DNA of 64,000 nt from positions 434,001 to 498,000 of the forward strand of contig NZ_JADLQN010000002.1 of the NCBI RefSeq assembly GCF_015477835.1, written 5' to 3'. Below, in pieces: positions 1 to 7,913 of the stretch (positions are counted from its first letter, which is position 1; each line of letters starts with the position of its first letter). The position numbers and the translations under genes are program-made. Under the pieces are notes generated by a model, which was not told the origin of the DNA, did no database searches, and was given only the letters and a program-made list of their open reading frames with translations. Source of the stretch: Nocardia higoensis (GTDB taxonomy: Bacteria > Actinomycetota > Actinomycetes > Mycobacteriales > Mycobacteriaceae).

Positions 1-1
1 G

Positions 2-244
2 CGCTCGCCGGGCGACGAAATGCTGACGAGGATCTACCTCGCCACGGCCAACGCTCGCGTCGGCCATCTGGACGCCAGTCTGGCGGCTGTCTCACCGGTT
101 CTCGAGCAACCGATCGAGCACCATTTTTCCTGGGTCCGGAAGCGGCTGAACCAACTGGGCAATATTCTTGCCCAGCACTTCCCGGATTCGAAGGAAGCAG
201 CCGAAGAACGCGCGACACTGCGCGCCTACGTGCATGCGGTGTGA
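2..244 (+). CDS. C-terminal end of a regulator-like protein (5' end outside window)
   Basis: The reading frame is open from the left edge and ends at the TGA at 242-244. It gives about 80 residues with helical, TPR-like character (ATANARVGHLDASLAAVSPV, then a lysine/glutamate-rich end in HAV). Its composition resembles the C-terminal repeats of the actinomycete XRE-HTH/TPR regulators, and the next gene is a damaged member of that family, but the DNA-binding part is not in the window. The TGA overlaps a GTG at 241 that could start the next gene. I infer the family from the helical repeats and context only. Confidence 0.5.
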   Translation, partial: RSPGDEMLTRIYLATANARVGHLDASLAAVSPVLEQPIEHHFSWVRKRLNQLGNILAQHFPDSKEAAEERATLRAYVHAV

Positions 245-285
245 ACGAGTCGAGAGGGGGCAGCCCGTGCGTCGCGGCGGTGGGC

Positions 286-1564
286 ATGTTCATGCACATG
301 GGCAAGCTCATTCGTGATCTGCGACAGGCGCGCGGTTGGTCTCAGAGCCGCCTTGCCGATGCGCTCGCGGAGCACTCAGGGGTCCCGATCGGCCGCGAGT
401 ACATCTCCCGTCGATGGGAGTCGTGCAAAACCGAGCCCTCCGCGTTCTGGATGCGGCATCTCGCCGCCGTTCTCGATGTCCCGCTAGCCGTCCTGGAGTC
501 CGGAGTGAACCGTCGTCTATTCCTGTCCACGTTCGCCGCCACGACTGTCGCTCCCGGCGTGGCCTCGGACCTGCTCGCGAGGGCTTCTCGGCGCGGCTGA
601 ACGGTGCCGGCCCGACTGTCGAAACCTGGGATTCGATGCTCACGGCGTACGGAGCGGACTACATGACTCTCGGCGCGGCCGAGATCCAGAAGCGGCTCGC
701 GATCGACCTCGCCGTGATCCAGCAGCAGTGCGACACCCCGCGCATGTGGGCTCACGCCTCGCGACTGATGACCTTGTTCGCGAAGACTTTCCCCGGGTCG
801 GATGGTTCCAAGGCGGTGTCGTGGTACCGGATGGCCGCCGAGTCCGCCGACCGCTCCGGCGACATCAGCACCCGCATATGGGTACGAGGGCGAGCCGCTA
901 TCGCGTTGGGATACGAGGGCGCCTCCCTACCCATCGCGAACATGTTCGCCGATCAGGCGCTGGCCTTGGACGACAGACCTTCCTTGGGCCGTCTGAACGC
1001 CATCTACGGCAAGGCCCACGCGGCAGCGCTCACCGGCGACCTCGATACGGCGCGTGCACTCGACACCGAGGGGCGCCGGGTGTTCGACCATGCCGGTTCC
1101 GGCGACGACGAAGCGTCCGACTATGCGGTGCCGTACTGGCGACTCGGAGTCTTCCGATCCCTGCTGGCGGCTCGCCTCGGCGACGAGGCCACCGCAGTGG
1201 CGGCGCAGGACGAGGCCCGTCGGCTGCTGCCTGCCACCATGCCCCGATTCGCGACACACCTGGAGATGCACCGAGGGCTGATGCTCGTCCGTACCGGGGA
1301 TCGGGAAGGTGGCGTCGCATACGCCCGGGCGGCGCTCGATGCGCTGCCACCGGAGAAGCACTCGCTGACGCTGCGGATGCTCATGGACGAGGTCTCCAGC
1401 GGACCGACGGCAGCGAGTCGTTCGCTCCGCGTCGCAGACCGCCGCCTCTGACCGTCGCGAAGAAGATCGCCACCGTGTACAACCGCACGGGGGCCTACGC
1501 GATGGTCCCGGCGGTGGTCGAGCTGCGGGAGCGGATGCGGCCACTGGTTACCACGAGTGTGTAG
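286..1564 (+). pseudogene. XRE-family HTH / TPR regulator, apparently frameshifted
   Basis: The first frame encodes a typical XRE helix-turn-helix (MGKLIRDLRQARGWSQSRLA, then an ISRRWESCKTEPS recognition segment) and stops at 598-600. The continuation, a long helical TPR-like region (MLTAYGADYMTLGAAEIQKR onward), lies in another frame from about position 580 and stops at 1451. Joining the frames near 575-585 gives a smooth product (SDLLAREGFSARLNG), so a one-base deletion fits. A second shift near 1390-1450 may lead into a third frame ending at 1564 (TGAYAMVPAVVELRERMRPL), which stops exactly where the next gene's ribosome-binding site begins. Proteins of this type normally have about 400 residues in one frame. 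The start could be the GTG at 241, or the ATG at 286 or 298. Real decay and sequencing error cannot be told apart here. Confidence 0.65.
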
Positions 1565-1576
1565 GAGTACTGCGGC

Positions 1577-2053
1577 ATGGTGCGGATCGGTGTCACCGGG
1601 CATGTGAACATCACCGAGGCGACAGCAGCCTTGGTGTACGAGGTGCTGCGTGGCCTGCTCGGACGCGACCCGAGCGGGGTGGTCGGGGTGTCGTGCATCG
1701 CGCGTGGCGCTGACAGTGTGTTCGCGCGTGCGGTCCTCGACATCGGTGGACAGTTGGAGGTGGTGTTGCCTTCGCGGAACTACCGGACCGCGAAGGTGAA
1801 GCCCGATCACGCCGAGGTGTTCGATGAACTCGTGCGGAGTGCGACGGTGGTGCGGGTGATGGACTTCGACGCTGCCGGTCGGGAGGCGTATGAGGCGGCG
1901 AACGAGGCTGTACTGGGCAGTGTCGACCAGTTGGTGGCGGTGTGGGACGGCGACACCGGGCAGGCCGGGGGCACTGCGTCGGTAGTCGAGCTGGCCCGCG
2001 AGCGTGGGGTGCCGGTCACGGTGGTCTGGCCCGACGGCGCGGCGCGCGAGTAG
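1577..2053 (+). CDS. Small SLOG/DprA-like Rossmann-fold protein
   Basis: This is a 158-residue protein starting MVRIGVTGHVNIT, with a Rossmann-type beta strand and glycine turn (GVTGH), a GVSCIARGAD segment, an LPSRNYRTAKVKPDH segment and a C-terminal VAVWDGDTGQAGGT motif. The pattern fits the SLOG superfamily (LOG/DprA-like nucleotide- or ligand-binding proteins), seen in small actinobacterial proteins next to XRE/TPR regulators. A ribosome-binding site (TAGGAG, from 1562) lies 9 bases before the ATG and overlaps the end of the preceding regulator remnant, so the two were probably co-transcribed. The ligand and the role, perhaps signalling to the regulator, are unknown. Confidence 0.65.
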   Translation: MVRIGVTGHVNITEATAALVYEVLRGLLGRDPSGVVGVSCIARGADSVFARAVLDIGGQLEVVLPSRNYRTAKVKPDHAEVFDELVRSATVVRVMDFDAAGREAYEAANEAVLGSVDQLVAVWDGDTGQAGGTASVVELARERGVPVTVVWPDGAARE

Positions 2054-2091
2054 CCCTCGTCGATGAGCGGCAACTGACAGAAGGGAAGAGC

Positions 2092-2604
2092 ATGGGAACC
2101 GATGAGCAGTTGGGCTTGGACTTCGAAGTGCAACGGACCGCCTGGGGTGACTGGGTCGATCCTGAGCGCCGGACAGCCCAGGCACGGAAGTTCATGGATC
2201 GCGCCGGGGTCACCCGCATCCCGAACACCCCCTGGGCCGCCGGTTCGCCGGAGGTGAAGAGGCTCGATGCCCTTGTCACACAGCTATTTCCAAATATGGA
2301 GACAGCCATGAGACCAGAGAATTCGGACGCTGCGGACGAGTTCATCTGTTTTGTCGGCGAATGCTATATCAAGTTCGCACGGGCCCAGTGGTTCGACTTC
2401 GAATGGCGTGGCAGGGAGCATTCCTTCTACGACAGCGTGAACCCCGCACTTCGGTGGCTCGTCGACGATGACGAGGACGAAGAAGTCACGGCATGGGCGC
2501 TCATGGAGGGTGTTGCGAACCATTCCAAGTATGGGGACGGATTTTCCCTACTAGCCGACGAGATGCGGGAAGAGCACGACAGGATCGCTGGCTCGATCAG
2601 GTAA
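2092..2604 (+). CDS. Hypothetical acidic protein, possible immunity protein
   Basis: The product has 170 residues, is acidic (a DDDEDEE run near the middle of the C-terminal half) and rich in aromatic residues (FARAQWFDFEWRGREHSFYD). It has no signal peptide, no membrane segment and no family I recognise. The ATG at 2092 follows a purine-rich AGGGAAGAG, which favours it over a longer upstream frame that overlaps the previous gene. It lies 59 bp upstream of a gene for a charged protein with a nuclease-like toxin domain. An acidic aromatic-rich neighbour of a nuclease could be its immunity protein, but immunity genes usually follow the toxin gene, so this is a suggestion only. The codon use is less GC-biased than in neighbouring genes. 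Confidence 0.55.
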   Translation: MGTDEQLGLDFEVQRTAWGDWVDPERRTAQARKFMDRAGVTRIPNTPWAAGSPEVKRLDALVTQLFPNMETAMRPENSDAADEFICFVGECYIKFARAQWFDFEWRGREHSFYDSVNPALRWLVDDDEDEEVTAWALMEGVANHSKYGDGFSLLADEMREEHDRIAGSIR

Positions 2605-2663
2605 TACCCGATAGCGCAATTATTTGTAACTGAGACAACCAGCATGGCGGGGGTGGGTTAGTC

Positions 2664-4064
2664 ATGTCTCGTGACGGATACGATAGAGATCGCGAGTCGT
2701 TCGACAACAATGCGCGTGGCCGGATCTGGGAGAATGGCACCGACCGTCACTACCGTGATCGCGAAAATGGATATCTCAAGCCGTCACGGAAACATGAACT
2801 AACCACCCGCGACAAAAGTCGTCGCTACGACAAACAGCGGGGAAACGTCGAGAACGGTCCCGTCCGAGCCATCGAAGACAAATCAGGCAAGATCGGTGGA
2901 CGTAAGGACGAAGAGCAACTGCGTCGCGACTACGAGTTGATCCGGGACGGCAAGGTCGAACACCTGCTACTGCGTTCGGTTGCCGGTGAACGCATCTCGC
3001 CGGAGGCGCAGACACTAATCGACAACCTACAGCGGGATTTTCCGGACAAGTTCACCCACCAGATCGTTTCGCGTGCGGATGCTCGCGAGGTCTGGGCGCT
3101 GGGGCGGCAACTGGAACGGGGTCAGCAGCTCGAGTTGCCGGGTGTCGGTCAGACGGCGCGGGAGCAGATTCGGGAACGCAAAGACCCTGGGCGGCAGAGA
3201 GCGTTCACTAAGGTACTCGAGACCGGCAAGTCGTTGGCAGAACAACGTGAGCGCCATCGTGAGCAAGTGCGAGAGCAACTGCGCGAGATCGCCGAGCGCG
3301 CCGAGACCGGCAAGTCCCTGGACGCCGCAACCTTGCAGAAGCAGCATGAGCGGTTGAGCACGAGGCTGGACAACATCAGGGAGGCCGAGCGCAGGAACGC
3401 CCGTGGCCTGCTGCGCTCGCTGGGTTTGCAGCTGAGCGACAAGCAGATGCGCACGATGGAGCAGTTGCAGGAGGAGGAACGGGAGCGCCGCCGCGAGGAT
3501 GTGGTTCGCGGTCTCGGGGAGATCGGACGCGAGGTCGAGCGGGGGCAGTGGCGCGAGATCGCCGAACAGCACAACGCGCGAGTGCAGCGACTGAGCGTCG
3601 AGCATCTGCGGTCGGTTGAGGCGCGTTACCAGGGCAGGGAAGGGTTGGAGCGGGAGATCGCGGTCGATCAGGCTCGTCGGCAGGCCGAGCGGTTGTTGAT
3701 CATGCCGGAGAAGGTCGCGGGTTTGGACCTGCAACGGTTTCGTGCCGTCCATGACGGTCACGAAGCCGGATACGACTCTTCGGGCAAGGTTCACAGCTAC
3801 CAGCGGTCGGGAAGTCCGGCCGTCGGAGTCGAACACGATGCACCGGAGCGGCGCCTGGCCCGGATGGTGCGCGATGTCGACCGGGGCTTGTCGGTCGATC
3901 AGGTCTTGATGCGAGAGGTTGTGGATATCAGCACTGTCGAACCGGCGACGGAGGCGGCGCGACAGGCTTCGCTCCATCGTCCGCCGGTGAGTCGGGGACG
4001 GCATCGGGAGGCCGAGCGCGACCGGGAACGAGGTATCGACCGCGGACAGGATCGCGGCTGGTAG
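2664..4064 (+). CDS. Charged coiled-coil protein with PD-(D/E)XK-like (REase-type) toxin domain
   Basis: This protein of 466 residues is extremely rich in Arg, Glu and Gln. Residues about 35-150 contain a run typical of restriction-endonuclease-like polymorphic toxin domains: VRAIEDKSGKIGG with an E71-x-K73 pair, then KDEEQLRRDYELIRDGKVEH and an ISPEAQTLIDNLQRDFPDKF helix. The rest (about 150-350) is predicted to be long coiled coil, and the C-terminal 60 residues are basic and disordered. Polymorphic toxins usually carry this domain at the C-terminus of a large secreted protein. Here it is near the N-terminus, with no visible export signal, so it may be a cassette remnant, a cytoplasmic nuclease or a T7SS-associated effector. 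The nuclease call rests on motif resemblance. Confidence 0.5.
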   Translation: MSRDGYDRDRESFDNNARGRIWENGTDRHYRDRENGYLKPSRKHELTTRDKSRRYDKQRGNVENGPVRAIEDKSGKIGGRKDEEQLRRDYELIRDGKVEHLLLRSVAGERISPEAQTLIDNLQRDFPDKFTHQIVSRADAREVWALGRQLERGQQLELPGVGQTAREQIRERKDPGRQRAFTKVLETGKSLAEQRERHREQVREQLREIAERAETGKSLDAATLQKQHERLSTRLDNIREAERRNARGLLRSLGLQLSDKQMRTMEQLQEEERERRREDVVRGLGEIGREVERGQWREIAEQHNARVQRLSVEHLRSVEARYQGREGLEREIAVDQARRQAERLLIMPEKVAGLDLQRFRAVHDGHEAGYDSSGKVHSYQRSGSPAVGVEHDAPERRLARMVRDVDRGLSVDQVLMREVVDISTVEPATEAARQASLHRPPVSRGRHREAERDRERGIDRGQDRGW

Positions 4065-4170
4065 GGAGTCGGGGACGCTGCGCATTCGACCGTCCTGCCG
4101 CCCGCTGACGGAGGTCTCGTCATCTGCCGGGTGCACCCAGTACGCTGCTGTTCTGCATGAAGGGACCCCG

Positions 4171-5070
4171 ATGAAGTTGCGTCGTGTGCGGACCGAGGAT
4201 GGTCTGCAGACCCAGTGTTTGCGTGATGGGCGGTGGTCTGCGCATCCAGAACCGCTGGGCGGGAAGGTGTTCAGTGATCAGTGGGAGCTCGGCGTCGCTG
4301 ACGGGCACCTGCGGGAGTCGGAGCTGTTGCTGCCGTTCAACCCGGCATCATTTCGCGATTTCATGTTGTTCGAACAGCACAATATCGATGCCAGCCGCGG
4401 TCTGGTGCGCCGCTTCCATCCGACGCAGTACAGGTTGGCCGCTGCGGTGGAGCGGCTGACTGGTCGGAGCTTTCCGCTGTTCAAGCCGAAGCCGTTGTTC
4501 TATCAGCAGCCGATCTACTACATGGGAAATCATCTGACATTCGTCCCGTCGGGTACCCCGATCTGCGCTCCGGACTACTCGTCGGCACTGGATTACGAAC
4601 TCGAGATCGGATTCGTTCTCGCCGAGCCCCTGTACTGTGCGACGCCGCAGCAGGCTGCTGCCGCGATCGGCGCATTCGTCCTGCTCAACGACTTCAGCGC
4701 GCGTGACATCCAACGCGCCGAGATGGTTAGCGGATTCGGGCCACAGAAGTCCAAGCATTTCGCCAGTTCGATGTCGGCGACAGCCGTGACCGCGGACGAA
4801 ATCTTGCCGCGCATCGATAGCCTCACCGGGTCGGTCAGAATCAACGGAAACACCGTCAACTCGGTATCGAGCGCCGGGATGCGATGGAGCCTCGGTGAAG
4901 TCCTCGCTCACGCTTCCCATAGTGAACATCTCTTTCCTGGAGAGTTGTTCGGAACCGGCACTCTGCCCGGCGGCAGCGGTATGGAAACCGGTAACTGGCT
5001 CGAGCCGGGAGATGTCCTCACCTTGACCCTCGATGATATCGGCGAGGTCGAACACCGCATCACCAGCTGA
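4171..5070 (+). CDS. Fumarylacetoacetate hydrolase (FAH) family protein
   Basis: The product has 299 residues with the FAH fold pattern: an N-terminal MLFEQHNIDASRG section, central LDYELEIGFVLAEPL with the paired glutamates that bind the divalent metal, then FVLLNDFSARDIQ, GFGPQKSKHFA and the C-terminal PGELFGTGTLPGGSGME and LEPGDVLTLTLDDIG motifs. FAH-family enzymes cleave or hydrate beta-diketo or acylpyruvate-type substrates, often at the end of aromatic catabolic pathways. The substrate here cannot be read from the sequence. The start ATG at 4171 is preceded by AAGGGACC. No catabolic genes lie alongside, so no pathway can be assigned. Confidence 0.85.
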   Translation: MKLRRVRTEDGLQTQCLRDGRWSAHPEPLGGKVFSDQWELGVADGHLRESELLLPFNPASFRDFMLFEQHNIDASRGLVRRFHPTQYRLAAAVERLTGRSFPLFKPKPLFYQQPIYYMGNHLTFVPSGTPICAPDYSSALDYELEIGFVLAEPLYCATPQQAAAAIGAFVLLNDFSARDIQRAEMVSGFGPQKSKHFASSMSATAVTADEILPRIDSLTGSVRINGNTVNSVSSAGMRWSLGEVLAHASHSEHLFPGELFGTGTLPGGSGMETGNWLEPGDVLTLTLDDIGEVEHRITS

Positions 5071-5431
5071 TACGTATCCGCCGCCCTCTGCCGACATGTG
5101 TCACCGGTGGTAGGCATATGCACGCGTAAACGACCCGCGTAGCGTCGAATTCGGCCCTGCACCCGGCGCTCGCCGACTCGGCCCAAGGTGTCGAGTGCGC
5201 CGCGCCGCGAGCCGATTCGACCGAGTCGATCAGCACCGCCCGTTCGCCGATGCGCTCCACGATCTCGAACAGGTCGGGGAGGCAGATCGGAGGCACGGAA
5301 TGTCCGCACACTCCGTAGATGAGTCGTGTAGACCAGTCGGTGCGGGCATCCGGGGGTGACCGGCTCACTGCATCGGCCCCGCACCGCGATGACGTCGCGG
5401 GGCCGGAACACCCGAGATGTCCAGCAGTCCG
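5071..5431. other. Intergenic stretch, no supported gene
   Basis: About 360 bases between the FAH-family gene and the small exported protein. Frames are open on the minus strand, but none has a convincing start, ribosome-binding site or recognisable product. I see no RNA gene or repeat here. It may hold a decayed gene. Confidence 0.4.
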
Positions 5432-5662
5432 CTACACGCAGATCGCCGGGAAACCCATCGGATCACCAGGGGCGACCGTGGAACCGGTCGTCAGGCACCT
5501 CAGCAGGAGCCGGGTGAGGTCGATCGCGTCGGAACCGGTGGAAGGCTGGGGGGTCACGACGGGATCCGCCGTCACCGGTGCGGCTGAGGCCATCGCGGGC
5601 GAGAAGCCCACCGACAACGTCACGCCGACCGCCACAATAATTTTCGATGCCATTCGGGGCAT
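5432..5662 (-). CDS. Small exported protein of unknown function
   Basis: The product has 76 residues with a classical Sec signal peptide: MPRMASK, a hydrophobic stretch (IIVAVGVTLSVGF) and an ASAAP cleavage context near residue 28. The mature part is about 48 residues and contains two cysteines (LLRCLTTG and the C-terminal ICV), which could form a disulfide. The start codon at 5660-5662 is preceded on the minus strand by GAAAGGCGG, a good ribosome-binding site. Short secreted proteins of this form are common in Nocardia and Rhodococcus, but no function is known to me. It lies just outside the left att repeat and so belongs to the chromosome. Confidence 0.65.
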   Translation of the reverse strand: MPRMASKIIVAVGVTLSVGFSPAMASAAPVTADPVVTPQPSTGSDAIDLTRLLLRCLTTGSTVAPGDPMGFPAICV

Positions 5663-5892
5663 TGCGCCGCCTTTCGAACGTTGAGTAGCGACGAGCTGAC
5701 AGTAGTCAGGGCCCGCAAGTTTGAAACGCCCCGATTTCTGTTGGCAAGGCTTCCCTGGAAGGACTCCCCACCCTCCATCCCACCGCTGTGCCGCGTCGGG
5801 GGAACTTCGTTACTTCGTACTCCCTGCGTACCGAGCCGGGCTCGGCGACAGCAGACGCGGATAGGAAACCAGCCTGAGCTGGGTTTACGTGT

Positions 5893-5940
5893 GTGCCCTC
5901 GGCAGGATTCGAACCTGCGACACCCGCTTTAGGAGAGCGG
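5893..5940. repeat. attL: Left attachment site, 48-bp duplicate of tRNA-Arg 3' end
   Basis: This 48-bp sequence is identical to 16389-16436. It starts GTGCCCTCGGCAGGATTCG and ends at GAGAGCGG, and on the minus strand it covers the 3' half of tRNA-Arg(CCT) from the anticodon loop to the discriminator base. The bases after 5940 do not continue the tRNA, so this copy is not a functional gene. It is the chromosomal tRNA 3' end displaced when the element inserted. Confidence 0.9.
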
Positions 5941-6049
5941 ATAATGTCCGCTTTGCCGGGTATTGATGCTGTTGGCATCGTTGGTTGAAGTGGCGTGACC
6001 TGGGTTTTCGTCGTTGGGTTCGTTGGTAAAGATTGGTCGTCGCTGCGGG

Positions 6050-6074
6050 CGCTGCGTACGATCTGCGTACGAAA
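6050..6074. repeat. 25-bp direct repeat, probable integrase or Xis arm site (left)
   Basis: This 25-bp sequence recurs exactly at 16307-16331, at the other end of the element. It contains two copies of TGCGTACG separated by ATC, each with the palindrome CGTACG. It lies about 110 bp inside attL, while the right copy lies about 58 bp inside attR. Placement inside both ends matches arm-type binding sites of tyrosine integrases or their excisionases. Another possibility is a relic of the integrase 3' end left by an earlier insertion. Confidence 0.6.
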
Positions 6075-6101
6075 GTCGCGGAGTGTGATGCTCCGCGACT
6101 T
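6073..6101. other. Perfect 11-bp hairpin next to the left arm repeat
   Basis: The arms are AAGTCGCGGAG and CTCCGCGACTT with a 7-base loop. No T-run follows on the + strand. It could be a terminator that insulates the element from the chromosome or a protein-binding site near attL. Confidence 0.45.
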
Positions 6102-6119
6102 CTGCATGTCTGGACCACG

Positions 6120-6312
6120 GTTGGCCCTGTGCTGGGTTGGGCTGCACTCGTCGGGGGCTGGCTACCCGCCTGCCCCATAGGGCCTGCCCGTCACGCGCAG
6201 AGGCTCACAGGTCAAGAGTCAGCGCAGCTGATCACGTAGTGACGCCGATAGGCGCTCTTGAGGTGTGAGGGGCGCGGGATCACAATGCAGGCCAACCCAG
6301 AGCAGGGCCACG
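6120..6312. repeat. Imperfect inverted repeat, about 28 bp arms, 135 bp apart
   Basis: The sequence around 6120-6148 (core GGCCCTGTGCTGGGTTGG) reappears inverted at 6284-6312 with about 4 mismatches. The spacing is too large for a simple hairpin. It could be a binding site pair for the translocase or replication protein, or the remains of a duplicated regulatory site. Confidence 0.4.
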
Positions 6313-6601
6313 CGGCCAGAGGTCGCGCAGTAGTTCATCGGGTGCTCGGGGTGAGATTCGTGGTTGGCTGGACCGGATCGAGCGGGACCACAGCCAGTGG
6401 ACCGGGCAGAGTGCCGGCCGATTCGTGCTCGGCTGCGGGAGGCAAGTCCGGTAGGGCTGGCGTCGTGCCCTGCCCTGCTCAGTTGATGGAGAAGGCGGTC
6501 AGAGTGGATCACGGACCGTTCTGCCACGGCGCAAACGTGCCGCCGACGTGCCGACGCGCCGCGAGCGACGCCCCATCAGCCGCGTTGCGCGTCGTAGCGC
6601 G

Positions 6602-6625
6602 GCGGCGGCGCGTATGCGCCGCCGC
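6602..6625. terminator. GC-rich perfect hairpin downstream of the HNH gene
   Basis: GCGGCGGCGC and GCGCCGCCGC pair perfectly around a GTAT loop. It lies 122 bp beyond the stop codon of the minus-strand HNH gene, so it may terminate that transcript. No T-run is present, and an origin-type hairpin is also possible. Confidence 0.4.
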
Positions 6626-6746
6626 AGGCGCCCTTGACTTCATATGGCGGGTTTCGGCAACTACTCTTCGAGGCGAGAAGCGTTGGTACGCAATGGGCTT
6701 GTCAGCGCATCGCAAGTCGGGACCTGTCCTGTCAGCTGGGCGGGGG

Positions 6747-7727
6747 TCACTCTGCCTCCGGACTGGGCGGCCACGCCTCGGAAGCTGCGGCGAAATGGTC
6801 GGCTAGTGCCGCCTTCCAAGGGCCGGACTTGACCTCAGTTCCACGAAGGTTCCAGTAGTCCGGGTAGTGACGGAGTTCGGGTGATGCCTCAACGCACATC
6901 GTGGTGGGATCGACGGCGAGGAGGCCTGCGTCGAAGAGCGCGTGGATGTCGGTACGCAGCATCAACCCTTCTTCGGGATTGTGGGTCTCATGCACGGCGT
7001 ACGCACGAAGATGCGCGGCCTGGAGGGCGCTCGAAGGTGCTGGGCCGGTGATAGCGCAGACAAGTCCGTCGCGGCGCATCACTGCACGTCGAAACGGCCC
7101 CTGGTTCTTGCGGACGGTAACCATGCGCTTCTCTCGGCCGCCGGCGATCGGCTTCGAAGGTACCGCGTTAGTAGGAGGAATTTCCTCGGCGCGGCGGCGT
7201 TGCACGACCTCCAGCGGCTTCGGGTTATCTACGGCTTCACCAAGAAGGTCGGCGAGTTTGTCGGGGTCAACGGCTCGGATCGCGCTCTGCTTGTCGTCGA
7301 CCAACAGCACGGTTTGGAGTGCTGCTGCTGTCACATTGCCGTCAATGGGTCGCCACTCGGTCTCGTAGCATGCGGTATAGACAGTCCGGGACTCGTACTC
7401 GACGAACGGATCATCGAACTCGTGACGGCATCTCCCGCAGAGGTACATCGGGCTCATGCTCTTACGGAACCCTGCGCCGGTCTTTCGGCAGCTCGGGCAT
7501 CGTCGGATCCTGACCTTGACATCAGGTTCGATCTTGATCTCTTCGATCCGGGAAATGCCATGCACCGCACGGCGGTCGTGTACGACGACGACGTCTCCGA
7601 CGGTCACTCGCTGCGAGTTGCCAACCTTGTTGTTGTAAGCGTACTGCGACCCGTGGACGTCGGGGTAACCATCGTTGCTCTGCCAATCACGATCGTCACC
7701 AACTGATTTGAACGCCCATGCCTGCAT
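6747..7727 (-). CDS. HNH endonuclease with zinc ribbon and reader-like N-terminus (putative defence)
   Basis: The product has 326 residues in three parts. Residues 1-70 (WAFKSVGDDRDW, VTVGDVVVVHDRRAVHGISR) resemble PUA/EVE-like modified-base reader domains in their small-barrel pattern. A zinc ribbon follows (CPSC at 77-80, CGRC at 97-100). The C-terminal part (about 205-290) is an HNH_2-type nuclease: C224-AITG, QAAHL with H239, GLMLRTDIHALFD with H262, then a VDP. This architecture is typical of modification-dependent or defence-type HNH enzymes. The start ATG at 7727 has a strong GGAGGAG site just upstream. It is the leftmost gene of the element, divergent from the transfer operon, and is probably cargo protecting the host or the element. 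The reader-domain call is the weakest part. Confidence 0.72.
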   Translation of the reverse strand: MQAWAFKSVGDDRDWQSNDGYPDVHGSQYAYNNKVGNSQRVTVGDVVVVHDRRAVHGISRIEEIKIEPDVKVRIRRCPSCRKTGAGFRKSMSPMYLCGRCRHEFDDPFVEYESRTVYTACYETEWRPIDGNVTAAALQTVLLVDDKQSAIRAVDPDKLADLLGEAVDNPKPLEVVQRRRAEEIPPTNAVPSKPIAGGREKRMVTVRKNQGPFRRAVMRRDGLVCAITGPAPSSALQAAHLRAYAVHETHNPEEGLMLRTDIHALFDAGLLAVDPTTMCVEASPELRHYPDYWNLRGTEVKSGPWKAALADHFAAASEAWPPSPEAE

Positions 7728-7913
7728 GGTCGACTCCTCCGCATATCACCCTTAGCCGCTCGATCCGGCTTGATCGAATAGGATACGGAGTCCCTCTGAC
7801 ATCGGCGCGCGGCAGCATGATGCGGGTTTCCAGCGGCACGGCTTGGGCAGTACCCGCAATGCAAGCAGTAGTCGCCAGTGCATGGCAGTGCACCCAATCT
7901 GGGAGCTGGTGAA

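Larger units (their letters stand above)
5941..6746. other. Non-coding left end of the element with several inverted repeats
   Basis: About 800 bases without a convincing gene; open frames here lack ribosome-binding sites and recognisable products. The stretch holds a 25-bp repeat shared with the integrase end (6050-6074), a hairpin (6073-6101), an imperfect inverted repeat about 28 bp long (6120-6148 with 6284-6312) and a perfect 10-bp stem (6602-6625). In AICEs, such regions hold integrase arm sites, the cis-acting transfer locus (clt) recognised by TraB-type translocases, or replication origins. Which of these is present is not decided by the sequence alone. Confidence 0.5.

Noticed and set aside
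5060..5411. Minus-strand frames between the FAH-family gene and the small exported protein
   Set aside because: No ribosome-binding site, an overlap with the FAH 3' end, and atypical composition.
5893..5940. A second tRNA-Arg gene
   Set aside because: Only the 3' part is present; the 5' half and D-arm are missing. It is the att duplicate.
6219..6806. Possible genes in the left end of the element on either strand
   Set aside because: No ribosome-binding site, no recognisable product, and the frames cross the inverted repeats.
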